From positions 27,317,667-27,381,666 of the forward strand of contig OX424568.1 in assembly GCA_949152475.1 (NCBI GenBank): 64,000 nt of DNA. The letters are read 5' to 3'. The notes beneath the pieces were generated by a model that saw only the letters and a list, made by a program, of their open reading frames with translations, ran no database searches and was not told the origin of the DNA. Every line of letters begins with the position of its first letter. Position 1 is the stretch's first letter. This stretch comes from Terebella lapidaria. Taxonomy: Eukaryota > Annelida > Polychaeta > Terebellida > Terebellidae. This document shows positions 33,753-44,040 of this stretch, piece by piece. The translations under genes and the position numbers were made by a program.

Positions 33753-34299
33753 TGTAATAGCGGTGGTGTTGTAATAACAAACACTTGCTTGATTCGATTC
33801 GAGGGTTTATTCGTGTATAATACAGCCTGCAATGAAATAATGCAGAATGGTTGATAATCGAACAACCACTACACATATAAATGAAATCTAATTCCCCTAA
33901 CCTTCTACGAGTAAAATATGATAATGAATAGCATTAAAATACATTATGAGCATGAGAATGAACTGACCTGATCAAACGTGTGATGATCCAAATAAAGATG
34001 AATGAAGTAATGATCAATGATGTAATGATCGTTGATGGTTTGTAAAATGATGGCGCAGTGCAACATATAAAGTAACGAGGAAAATCGATCAGATGTTTCC
34101 TCTCTGACTTTCAAAGTGCAAGTGAACAAAGTAAAAACTCCCGCCAAAATATCACATAGTCATGTGATCAACAATAAACAAACAGTAACTAAGTAAAAGT
34201 GAGACCAGACACAAACATTCACTCTACAGGTGGCAGCACGCACACACATTCATACACATTCAAAACCACTAGGTGGCAACACCAACACTCACTGTCACA
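33753..34299 (-). repeat. 3' LTR, 547 bp
   Basis: On the minus strand it starts TGTGACAGTG and ends GCTATTACA (TG...CA). An AATAAA poly(A) signal lies at 33806-33811 (minus), about 55 bases before the LTR end, and a TTTATATG box is near 34060. A CTCF-like CCACTAGGTGGCAA is at 34266-34279 on the plus strand. Confidence 0.92.
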
Positions 34300-34310
34300 T
34301 CCTCCCTCAC
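34300..34310 (-). promoter_or_regulatory. Polypurine tract
   Basis: Minus strand GTGAGGGAGGA directly precedes the 3' LTR, the usual place for the plus-strand primer. Confidence 0.8.
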
Positions 34311-34399
34311 CAAATTAAATCTTAATTACATATTCCCATAATAAATGAGAATTAAGATTAACCCTGAAGTAACGATGCCAATATGTTAGTCGCAAAAAC

Positions 34400-37300
34400 C
34401 TATGTGCCCTTAACCATGGAAATAACTTCCAACAACACCGATTCAGGCAAATGTGAGTAGTTAATGGCAACATTTAAAAGAAATTGTGCTTTCTGCATCC
34501 ACTCAGGAGCAGAAGGTGCCGAAGTGTTAGTGTGGTTTAAAATCCATCCATCCGACTGGAACCGTGCTGGTGGCTTACGCTCCCGGACACTACAACGAGG
34601 TTGTGGAATTGGGACAGGACTGTCCTCTGGATCAGACTGCTGATCGACCAGTTGAGGTGAAGCCACACTGCCAACAGGGCTAATATCGACCAGCTGTGGT
34701 GAAGCCACACTGCCGACAGGGCTATCCTGAACTAAAGGAACTGGTGAAAGCTGACCATCTGACAACACAGGATCCTCAATCAATTCGGACTCTGAGTTAG
34801 AAGACTCAAGTCTGGCCTCATCTGCTGGAGCAACCACAGGAAGCAGAACAACAAAATCTTCGTCTGACGATTCAGACTCAGAGGACTCAGATCCTGAACC
34901 GACTAATGGAATAGACTGCCTGGTCTTACGACGGGTAACACGTGGAGTAGCGATGGGTCTTGTCCCGATTTCCACCTTAGAAGAGATGGGAAGCAATAAA
35001 TTCCGATGTAAAACCTTACACTTTCCTCCCCCCTCTGGAGAGACACGGAACACAGGGATCTCAGAATTTGGTTGCCCTTGCACAACATAGACCACATCCT
35101 GCCACTTATCCGCAAGCTTGTGACGACCTTTCAACCCAACATTCCTGATGAGAACCCGATCACCAACGTGCAGCATAACACCACGTTGTTTCTGATCATA
35201 GTGATCCTTCTGTCTACCCGACGCAACCTGCTGATTCTTTGCTGCCAATTCCCAGGAATACCGTAACTGCTCATCCAGATCTTCCACAAACTTGCTGAAA
35301 CTCTGGGTTTCACCATCCGGAGACAAACCGAACTGAAGATTGACAGGGAGCTTAGGGTCACGACCAAACATAAGTTTGTAGGGAGAAAAACCCGAAGATG
35401 GGTGTTTGGTACAATTGTACGAGTGTACGACAGATGGTAGGTAGTCCTTCCAGTTCTTCTTCTTGTCGGACTCCAATGTACCAAGCATTTGCAACAAAGT
35501 CCTGTTGAACCGTTCAACGATACCATTCCCCATGGCATGATATGGAGTAGTCCTGGATTTACTAATGCCCATAAGGTGACGCAACTCCTTGATCACTCGG
35601 GATTCAAAATTCCGTCCTTGATCACTGTGCAACTTTGCAGGAACACCATAATGCACCACGAACTGATCAAACAGAACCCGAGCTGTTGTCTTGGCTGATT
35701 GATTTCTTGTTGGGTACGCTTGAGAAAACTTCGAGAAGTGATCAGTCATGACCAAGATGTTTTCGTACCCCTTGGAAGGTTCTACAGTCAAGAAATCAAT
35801 ACAGACCAACTCCATAGGGTATGAAGAAGTCATAGAAATCAACGGAGGCTTATCACCAGGAACCTTACGACATATACACCGAGTACAGTTCTTGACATAC
35901 TCCTCGACATCCACAAACATACCAGGCCAGTAGAAACGGGATCGGAGCAAATCTGCAGTTCTGTCTCTTCCAATATGAGCCATGTCATCATGCAAAGATC
36001 TCAAAACCATTGATCGACACTGACGTGGGACCACAAGCTGATCCATCCCATGGCCTTCATTCTGAATTGTACGAAACAGAACACCATTCCGAAGATGCAA
36101 CTTGTCCCATTGACGCAATAACAAAACAACATCCTTATCCAGTTGTGTCAAGTCCAAATCAGAAGGTTTTTCACTGGATGTCTCCAGGAACCCAATAACC
36201 TTCCCAAGAACTGGGTCTTCATGCTGGAGCTTCAGAACATCGACTGAATCCATAACCGGGATTTCACCGAGAACCTCAACCACCGAACCACTGACACACA
36301 AGGAGTGAACATAGGCCTCCTGATCCTTCAACTGCATGACAGCCCGAACAACCTCTTCTGAATCCTCCTGCCTCGGCAGCCTGGACAACATATCTGCATC
36401 ACAATTGTGAGCTCCTGGCTTGTACGACACAGAGAAATCAAAAGCAGACAACGCAGCCAACCACCGGTGACCTGTCGCATCCAACTTGGCTGAAGAAAGG
36501 ACATACGTAAGAGGATTGTTGTCAGTCCAAACTTTGAAGGTATGACCATACAAGTAGTCATAAAACTTGTCTGTTACTGCCCATTTCAGAGCAAGAAACT
36601 CCAACTTGTGTATAGGATATCTGGACTCAGAAGGTGTCAAACCTCTACTTGCATAGGCGATAACTCGACGCTGACCACTCTGGGACTGATACAAAACAGC
36701 ACCCAAACCAGACATGCTGGCATCCACGTGGAGTTCAAAAGGAAGGGAATAATCTGCATACGCCAAAATTGGAGCAGAAGTACAAAGTTGGATCAGCTGT
36801 TCGAATGCGGATTGCTGCGAATCACCCCAAACAAATGGAACAGGACTCACAACCTTACGTCGATGTTTCTTTGTCACATCATGGCCTTTCAGAAGATCAG
36901 TCAAAGGTTTGGCCACTTTGGACAGGTTGGGAATAAACCTCCTCTGGAAACCAATGAATCCGAGAAACCGTTGTAGCTCCTCAATGTCCTTTGGGGGTTT
37001 CATGTTCCTGACGGCCGAAACCTTGTCTGGATCAACCTCGATTCCAGCGGCGGACACGACATGACCAAGATATTTGACCTTCTTCCGCAAAAACTGACAT
37101 TTTTTGGGATTCAATTTCAAACCGAACTCCCAAAGCCGATCGAAAACTTTACCGAGCCTGACAAGATGATCCTCGTATGATGATGAGTAGACAATAATGT
37201 CGTCTAAATACATTAGGCAATTGTCCACATCATGCATGCAGAGATGCATGAGCCTCTGGAAACTAGCTGGAGAGTTACACAAACCGAAAGGCATCACATT

Positions 37301-37800
37301 AAACTCAAAAAATCCCAAGGGACCTGCAGTAAATGCCGTTTTCTCCTTGTGACCTTCCTCAACCTCCAGTTGCCAGTACCCAGCCTTGAGATCTAATGAT
37401 GTAAACAAACTAGCCCCTTGAAGAGTATCCAGGGTCTCATCAATACGTGGCAATGAATATGCATCACGCTTGGTAACCCGATTCAAAGCCCGATAGTCAA
37501 CACACATACGAAGCGAACCATCCTTTTTCCTGACTAATACCATCGGAGCTGAATACGGACTCCGATGGACGAATCACACCTGTATCCAACATCTTATCCA
37601 ATTGAGCCTTCGTTCCTTCACCATGGCAGGCGGAATTCTGCGATGGGGTAGCTTAATTGGAGTATCATCCAAAAGATTGATAGAGTGCTTGACCGCATCT
37701 GTGTGACCAATATCGAAATCACTCTGGGAAAATATTGACTTCCAGTCAATCAAGAACTGTTTGAGTGAACCAATCTGTTCCGGAGAACCACAACAACCAG
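34400..37800 (-). CDS. pol: pol region: reverse transcriptase, RNase H, integrase
   Basis: The long open stretch begins inside the RT domain and contains, in order, RT with MPFGLCNSPASF and YLDD, RNase H starting FELHVDASMSGLGAVLYQ, an integrase zinc-binding HHCC domain (HDDMAH, then CTRC), and the integrase core with the Asp, Asp and Glu of the D-D-E triad (CIDF, SDQG, NGIVERFN). The N-terminal edge of the RT (DDTPIKLPHRRIPPAM) lies just upstream. The C-terminal tail is Ser/Asp/Glu-rich (SESSDEDF) and carries a 13-residue repeat, SPVGSVASPQLVD, twice. No chromodomain is seen. RT, RNase H and integrase would make and insert the cDNA. Treated as a fossil; the frame structure is not described further. 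Confidence 0.92.
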
Positions 37801-38139
37801 ACAAATCAGGAAATCCTTGTCCAGAGAACCACCGAGGGCACTACTGGGAACCAAATCGTCTGAATTGGTAAGTTCCACCCTATTCAAAGAACAAAGAACA
37901 GATTTCGCAGGAATTGTGACTGTCTTCAAACTGAAATTCTGGACCTGAACTTGGATTCTAGCTGTAGAATGCTGACCTGTATTCGGCATTTCCAACAATG
38001 AAGGCGTGACACGAACCCCACCTGGTAGCATTGCAAGTGCAGGCTCTCCGACTGCTTCAGCGACTACCAAACCACCATGATCACCAACCCATGGCCGTGT
38101 AATACCCTTCACCAGAACAGATGAATTAGGGGGTATCAC

Positions 38140-38620
38140 CTCGGGTCGTGTTGTCCGGACCACCTTACCACAACCTTCACTGAGACTATTACAAATGAGC
38201 GGCTTGAGAACATTTGTACCGACCAATACAGGAACATCCAAGTTGTACGATGTCGAGGGCACAACCAGAGCCAAAACTGTTTCCTCCTGTTCAACTCCAT
38301 CCAACGCAGGATAGACTAGATTCAACTCAACAAATCCAAGATACCTAAGTCGATGGCCAGTTGATCCAAAGATATCCAATCGAGAAGTAACTGGTTGCAG
38401 AGGAACATCACGCAGATGCGTTCTGAAGAAATCCTCACTGATGTTTGTAATCTGTGAACCAGTATCCAACAAGGCCTTGCAAGGAACACCATTTACCTTG
38501 ACACTCACCTCGCACCCTTTACCAACCAAAGTTGAACCAGCAAAAACATCACCATTAGGAGCAGTGGGACCAAGACCGTCAACGTCTAACTTCGGTCCCC
38601 TGAAGTTGACGCTGCTGCGT
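38140..38620 (-). CDS. Aspartic protease region
   Basis: CKALLDTGSQITNIS carries the D-T-G motif of retroelement aspartic proteases near 38466, preceded by a GCEVSVKVNGVP strand. It lies between gag and pol, as in Ty3-type elements, and would cut the polyprotein inside the particle. The open stretch extends at both sides. Confidence 0.85.
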
Positions 38621-39565
38621 TTCCCGACTTTGACGGACAATCCCGAGCAACATGACCGGGCTGAGAACACCGAAAACAGACAGGAACACGACCTTTCGAG
38701 AAACCTGAACGTCGGTTCTCGATCTTGCTGATCCTTGACTCCATCTTCTCTTGGAAAGCAAAGTGTCAAACTTGTCGTTAATCGTGGGGGAATCAGATGC
38801 AACAGCAGCAGTCTGCTGACAACTTCCTTTTGATGACCGCCTTGAGAAATCAAACTCAATAGCCCGAGCTTCCAACAAAAGATTGTTGTATGACATACCA
38901 TTATCAAAATGGTGTCTGAGGGCTTCCTGCAGCTTGGAATCGGAAATACCACTCCAAAACCTGGAACGAAGACGTGTAGGAGCAGTGTCCTCAGAGATCG
39001 CACCACGTTGTCTGGCTTTGTCAAGCAGTTCCTCCAACCGACATCCCCAAGAAGCTATTGACTCAGAAGGCTTCTGTGAAGAACTGTAGAATTGCTCAAG
39101 CAACTGCTCTGGACTGAACACAATCCCAAAGACGACATCAAACTTGACAAGCAGGTCGTGAACAGAAACTTTCTCCCCAAGGTGAAGTAACACTTCAGAA
39201 GCAGTACCCTTCAGAGATCTGCGAACGACATTCAGAATTGTAGACTCGCTGTATTCCCCCATCAAACACTTGACACTATACCTCCAATGAGCATAGGAGA
39301 CATCACCTTTGGAGTTATCACCCGAGAAGCTGGGCAACTTGGGAGAATTCAAAGGAACCTGTGACGGAGCAGCTGGAACAGAACTAGGAGTCTCACTCTT
39401 GACCTGGGAAACACCACTACCACCTTCCCCTCTCAGCTTGAGAGTATCTGCGTACTGGACCTCCATCCATTTCTCCAACTCAGAAGCAGAATACTCCGGC
39501 TTGGCACCCAAAGCATAGAAAGCAGCACCAAGTTTGGCCAAGTCTTCCTCTGATGGATCCGACAT
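38579..39565 (-). CDS. gag: gag region
   Basis: The open stretch starts with MSDPSEEDLAKLGAAFYALG. A Ser/Pro-rich part (residues about 50-75) leads to PKLPSFSGDN, the usual start of the retrotransposon gag capsid domain, and SIASWGCRLEELLDKAR, typical of its second half. The capsid resembles the PNMA/Ty3 class. The start is the first ATG after a leader of about 1.3 kb. Capsid protein would package the element RNA in cytoplasmic particles. Confidence 0.85.
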   Translation of the reverse strand: MSDPSEEDLAKLGAAFYALGAKPEYSASELEKWMEVQYADTLKLRGEGGSGVSQVKSETPSSVPAAPSQVPLNSPKLPSFSGDNSKGDVSYAHWRYSVKCLMGEYSESTILNVVRRSLKGTASEVLLHLGEKVSVHDLLVKFDVVFGIVFSPEQLLEQFYSSSQKPSESIASWGCRLEELLDKARQRGAISEDTAPTRLRSRFWSGISDSKLQEALRHHFDNGMSYNNLLLEARAIEFDFSRRSSKGSCQQTAAVASDSPTINDKFDTLLSKRRWSQGSARSRTDVQVSRKVVFLSVFGVLSPVMLLGIVRQSRETQQRQLQGTEVRR

Positions 39566-40901
39566 GATGGATTACAATTAAGTCCACCCCGGTAAATAAA
39601 CAAACCAGGTGTAAAGTGTTAAACTCGATATCAGTACACTACAAGTGTTGAATGCAAAAGGTGGCAATCATGCAATGGTAAACAGCAAACACTGTTGTAT
39701 ATATTCACACGTTATTTATGTTAAGTACACTTATACATTCACACACCACACAACAAGCACACCTCAGTTACACAACACACTGTCAATCAATACACACAAC
39801 AATTTACTCAGTCAACAGACACAAAGTCCAAAAAGACCAAAGTTCTGACCTTGAATATTTGACTTGTGAAAAACCTTGAAGTCCAAATTTCGCAAAGGCG
39901 AAAATCAAAACCGACTCCAAAAAACAACAAAGTTGAAATCAAGTACCAATCCAAGAAAACAATTAGTATGATTAAAAAAAATAACAATGACAAGTCAGAA
40001 ATGATAACGAGTCAATGACAATGATTGATATGAAATGAATGAAGTGATATGATATGACTGAATACTGAGTGATGAATACCTATGTCCTATCCACACGACT
40101 ATAACAGGCTCACACACACACTGTGTGTACAATGACCAATCACAAATATACACCCACAATTGAATATGTTTAAATATATTACCACAAGTCACCCAACAAT
40201 TGAATGACAAATAATGTTCAACAAAGTATGTGTATATCAAATGCAATTGTATACACACGTAAATATTGTGAAATACTAGACAATGATAAATATAACTTGT
40301 TACAAGTAAACGAAACTGACACTGTCAAAATTACAGTGGCAATTTACACAAGTGATTTCAAAAACTAATTCCCAAATTCCTGTATACACTGTGAATAACT
40401 GGACAGTTACAAACTGTAAATTGAATTGGCAGATATACTGCGATCAACTTTGACTAAATATATGACAGTGTCAATACACAGAGATAATTAACTACACGTT
40501 GAAATGCACTCACAGTATTGTCAAAGTTGACACATTTTGACGTTTGTGACTTTGATCTTCGTGCACATATTCGCGTGGTGGCGCCACCGTAGACGATGGA
40601 AAAGCACTGTAGTTCACCGAGGATGGAGATGAACGACGTGAAGCATAGCGACGCGCGCAGAATGGATCAGGGCAACAATCACGAGGCGATGAACAACAGG
40701 CGTGATGACTGGAACAAGAGCTCTCACCCACGGCGATCTGTGTAGCAGAACGGCGAATTGCGGCTGCTCCTAGGCCTACCCCAACGACCACACTGTCGGC
40801 GTCGACACGGCTGTGGCTTTCAGAGCCTATACTGGGTAGCGACTATCACGCTGGCCTCAGGGCTGCCTCAACACGCTGATCAGGCTTACAGCTACACGAC
40901 T
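39566..40901 (-). other. Leader between primer site and gag
   Basis: About 1.3 kb without a convincing coding region. The part near 39970-40330 is AT-rich with ATGA-type repeats. A 93-codon ORF at 40510-40791 is rich in Ser, Cys and Arg and is not credited. Long leaders in this family can carry packaging signals, but none was identified here. Confidence 0.6.
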
Positions 40902-40915
40902 CACATTGGGCGCCA
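40902..40915 (-). promoter_or_regulatory. Primer binding site for tRNA-Lys
   Basis: Minus strand TGGCGCCCAATGTG starts two bases (AC) after an LTR end and is complementary to the 3' end of tRNA-Lys(CUU) with CCA. The match is 14 bases, then it stops. Confidence 0.85.
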
Positions 40916-40917
40916 GT

Positions 40918-41138
40918 TGTAATAGCGGTGGTGTTGTAATAACAAACACTTGCTTGATTCGATTCGAGGGTTTATTCGTGTATAATACAGCCTGCAATGA
41001 AATAATGCAGAATGGTTGATAATCGAACAACCACTACACATATAAATGAAATCTAATTCCCCTAACCTTCTACGAGTAAAATATGATAATGAATAGCATT
41101 AAAAAACATTATGAGCATGAGAATGAACTGACCTGATC
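40918..41138 (-). repeat. Extra LTR fragment, 221 bp (LTR positions 327-547)
   Basis: Matches the last 221 bases of the LTR with about one difference by eye, keeps the CA end and the AC spacer before the primer site, and starts at GATC. It contains the poly(A) signal and so probably the R-U5 part. Confidence 0.92.
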
Positions 41139-41182
41139 TCTTAATCCCAGGGTCGTGGGTTCGAGCCCCACATTGGGCGCCA
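41139..41182 (+). other. 44-nt segment matching the 3' part of tRNA-Lys(CUU), between LTRs
   Basis: Plus strand starts TCTTAATCCCAGGG and continues through GTGGGTTCGAGCCCCAC, a canonical T arm (GTGGG stem, TTCGAGC loop), into ATTGGGCGCCA, the acceptor end with CCA. It corresponds to tRNA-Lys(CUU) from U33 to the 3' CCA, with CTT as the anticodon. A tRNA gene would not encode CCA and would have the 5' half, which is missing. The segment joins the LTR fragment at GATC/TCTT, with one shared base. It is a copy of the primer, not a gene. One position (ACATTGGG against ACGTTGGG) differs from the vertebrate form that I remember. Confidence 0.85.
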
Positions 41183-41184
41183 GT

Positions 41185-41731
41185 TGTAATAGCGGTGGTG
41201 TTGTAATAACAAACACTTGCTTGATTCGATTCGAGGGTTTATTCGTGTATAATACAGCCTGCAATGAAATAATGCAGAATGGTTGATAATCGAACAACCA
41301 CTACACATATAAATGAAATCTAATTCCCCTAACCTTCTACGAGTAAAATATGATAATGAATAGCATTAAAATACATTATGAGCATGAGAATGAACTGACC
41401 TGATCAAACGTGTGATGATCCAAATAAAGATGAATGAAGTAATGATCAATGATGTAATGATCGTTGATGGTTTGTAAAATGATGGCGCAGTGCAACATAT
41501 AAAGTAACGAGGAAAATCGATCACATGTTTCCTCTCTGACTTTCAAAGTGCAAGTGAACAAAGTAAAAACTCCCGCCAAAATATCACATAGTCATGTGAT
41601 CAACAATAAACAAACAGTAACTAAGTAAAAGTGAGACCAGACACAAACATTCACTCTACAGGTGGCAGCACGCACACACATTCATACACATTCAAAACCA
41701 CTAGGTGGCAACACCAACACTCACTGTCACA
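41185..41731 (-). repeat. 5' LTR, 547 bp
   Basis: Same ends and length as the 3' LTR, with about one difference (near 41523). It carries the same CTCF-like site at 41698-41711 on the plus strand. Followed on the plus strand by the CTAG target duplication. Confidence 0.92.
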
Positions 41732-41735
41732 CTAG

Positions 41736-42090
41736 TAAAACGTTAACATAATTGTAGAGGTGTATTTTTTCATGTGAAATATGCATTATAATGTTCCCAA
41801 ATATCTCATTAAAAAAAAAAAGATGTCCTCTGATACTATACTATATTTTGTATGGTAAGAATAGTCATATATCCACTGATGGAATAAAACAGAATTTGAA
41901 TGAAATTGTGTGACCGATGGGGAATAATATATATGCACATTATGATCTCATCATAATACACAACATTCTTCATTTAGGACTGAATTAATACTTCGATTTG
42001 TGAAGCTAGATAGTTTTCCAAATTGTCTTTATAATATTAGTGACATATAAATTACATAAGAACATAAAAGAGACACTTGAATGCTTAGTT
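41736..42090. other. AT-rich spacer
   Basis: No ORF of note or repeat similarity, with an A-run near 41810. Confidence 0.4.
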
Positions 42091-42093
42091 TGT

Positions 42094-42101
42094 AATTTAT
42101 T
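42094..42101 (-). terminator. Poly(A) signal AATAAA after the 99-codon ORF
   Basis: Minus strand GGAATAAATTAC directly after the stop codon. No downstream GT-rich element was checked. Confidence 0.35.
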
Positions 42102-42107
42102 CCAAAT

Positions 42108-42407
42108 TCAAATAATATATTTGCTCATGGAGAGAACACACCTGAATTCGTCTCCAAAGCTTTTTACGAATATCGTGGAGTCAGTTGTTCGTACATAGGA
42201 ATAATATCCCAAATAGATTAATTCCTTCTTTTCTGCTGCTAAGATGACAGCTGGACCAGTTGGTCTGGTGAAGTGGTTGATCGCGTACAGGTGGAGATTG
42301 GCTTGCCGAATACGACCCCGGTCTCTTGGAGTGTGGCCCCCCTCGTCATCGCTCGTCCCTACTTCACTGGTTTCCCCGCCACTCGATGACAGGTCGATGG
42401 TGTTCAT
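42108..42407 (-). CDS. Candidate small gene or first exon, unknown protein of 99 residues
   Basis: ATG at 42407 opens MNTIDLSSSGGETSEVGTSD, acidic and Ser-rich, then TPRDRGRIRQANLHLY, and a mixed hydrophobic region including ELIYLGYYSYVRTTD and FVKSFGDEF. The G+C is higher than in its surroundings, and the codons look used rather than random. The stop is followed after about 7 bases by AATAAA (minus, 42095-42100). Alternatively, translation may leave at GAATTCAG-GTGTGT near residue 88, a good splice donor, making this a first exon. No family is recognised. It may also be a repeat-derived remnant. Confidence 0.4.
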   Translation of the reverse strand: MNTIDLSSSGGETSEVGTSDDEGGHTPRDRGRIRQANLHLYAINHFTRPTGPAVILAAEKKELIYLGYYSYVRTTDSTIFVKSFGDEFRCVLSMSKYII

Positions 42408-42409
42408 GG

Positions 42410-43015
42410 AGCTCTGACTCGAAATATCCGATTAATTTCGATCAGAAAAACATTGAGTGTCATCATTGTCAAACCCTGGAAAACTATCCTCACTTTCTTA
42501 TATTTTAGCACAGTATTAATCACAAAAACCAGGCAAGAGTTGGAAAAAAATCAGCAGCAAACAATGCGGGGGTCGTCTGCATGCCGGTTTGTTATGATCC
42601 TAAAACCACGCATATATTTACACGCTTGTAAAGATCTTGTTTTAACTACCATATTAATGAGGTAAATCTCATTATTATTCACGAGGTGTGGCCGGAACAA
42701 ATCTGTAAAACCTAATCTCATTGGCTATGGAAACATATCATAAATTCTACCAATGAAACACAATATAACATTGAACATGATCCACGCCTTTTGTTTTGAT
42801 TGGGTGCTGCACGATGAGGATTCTATGTGTCGAAAGACGTGATCGGTTTCTTGTATATCCCATAACATACTAGTTGTTCAACCTCCTGTGGCATACACTC
42901 CATCATGATGTCGTCATGAGCTGCGAGCTGTTGATACTACGGATGAGGTCGGGCACTCCACAATGCAGAGATCCCAGTTCGGAATCCATTAGATGTACAA
43001 ACCCAGCCTGGTACG
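42410..43015. other. Intergenic stretch upstream of the 99-codon ORF
   Basis: No coding signal. Three CCAAT-like boxes (CATTGGCT near 42719, CCAATGAAA near 42751, GATTGGGTG near 42799) lie 310-390 bases upstream of that ORF. They could be promoter elements, but chance is possible. Confidence 0.3.
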
Positions 43016-43019
43016 GGAA

Positions 43020-43510
43020 TTATAGACTACACAGCTCAGGAATCAATTGTGCACATATAGGAAATGACGTAGGCCGAATATTCTGATGACCTTGAATTAG
43101 ACCTTTGATCTCAGTTTCAAGGTCAGAGCACAAAATGGCTAATATCTCACTTATTATCGACTTTACAGCTTGAGATTAAATTGTGGATGAATAGGAAATG
43201 ATGTATGCCGAATGTTTTGATGACCTTGAAATTGAGCTTTGACCTAACTTTCAAGGTCACAGGACGAAATGTTCAATATGTCATTTATTATCGACTTTAC
43301 AGCATACGAATCCATTGTGGACTCGTAGGAAATGATATATGATGAATATGTTTCCATGAGCTTGAGCTTTGATCTTATCTTCAAGGTCTCAGTACAAAAT
43401 GGTTAAATTATCGCTTGTTTTCGACTCAAGACCTTAGGAATCAATTGTACACATATAGGAAATGATATATGCTGAGTATTTTCATGACCTTGGACTTTGA
43501 CCTTATTGTC
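43020..43510 (+). repeat. Minisatellite array, unit about 140 bp, about four units
   Basis: Each unit carries GGAAATGA(C/T)(A/G)TA, ATGACCTTGA, TTTGACCT, TTTCAAGGTCA and AAAATGG(C/T)TAA in this order, then TTATTATCGACTTTACAGC. The units are clearly diverged. The same array lies inverted at 51300-51830. Confidence 0.8.
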
Positions 43511-43849
43511 TGGAAACCTTCCTTAGCCCTTGGGCTAATATTTCCATTAGCATTATCACAAATCATTTGCCACCAAAAATATATACGTGTATAGTAATAT
43601 TTCTGAATTGTAATCATTGTGAAATACATCAATGATACTAGATTGTATCGTCTGACATTATATGTGTGTTTCCTCTTGAAATGTTGCAATACTGATGGTT
43701 TATAGGTTGATGATACATACAGTCATAATATGCGGATATAATACGATTTACACACGCCATTGTACCACCAAGATGATGATATCGATTCCGGTGCTAATCT
43801 GGAAAAAGTGAATGATATATACACGGATATAATGTGATGCTTTTCATGT

Positions 43850-44040
43850 ATAGACGTGGGATCAATTCCCAGTATTAAGTATTCCAAGCAAACAAAACAG
43901 GGTCCGTTATCCAATCTCATAGTCCGGGGACAGAAAGTCATATAAGGCATACGAAGTGAGAGAAAACAAAAATGACAGGGAAACTCATGAAAACAAAAAT
44001 GACAGGGAAACTCATGAACCCCAAAAATGGCCATTAGGGG
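43850..44040. repeat. Dispersed copy of part of block x
   Basis: TTATCCAATCTCATAGTCC to ACTCATGAACCCCAAAAATG matches about 13050-13150. It contains a 27-bp direct duplication of GAAAACAAAAATGACAGGGA plus AACTCAT. Confidence 0.7.

Larger units (their letters stand above)
33749..41735 (-). mobile_element. Young Ty3-type LTR retrotransposon with 4-bp target duplication
   Basis: The element runs from 41731 (5' end) to 33753 (3' end) and is flanked by CTAG at 33749-33752 and 41732-41735. Order on the minus strand is LTR, tRNA-derived segment, LTR fragment, primer site, a leader of about 1.3 kb, gag, protease, RT-RNase H-integrase, polypurine tract, LTR. This pol order is that of Ty3/gypsy. The LTRs differ at about one position in 547, so insertion was very recent. 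The coding region is mostly open, with about two to three changes of frame between open stretches. Some of these may be the read-through the family uses and others damage. The element sits beside the N-terminal side of the piggyBac remnant. Confidence 0.93.

Noticed and set aside
40510-40791. A Cys/Ser-rich 93-residue protein upstream of gag
   Set aside because: Low-complexity, no motif, and within the untranslated leader of the LTR element.
41139-41182. A tRNA-Lys gene
   Set aside because: Only the 3' part is present, it includes the CCA that genes lack, and it is exactly placed at the LTR/primer-site junction.
43020-43510. Tandem gene exons
   Set aside because: Units have stops in all frames and indels that do not keep the frame.
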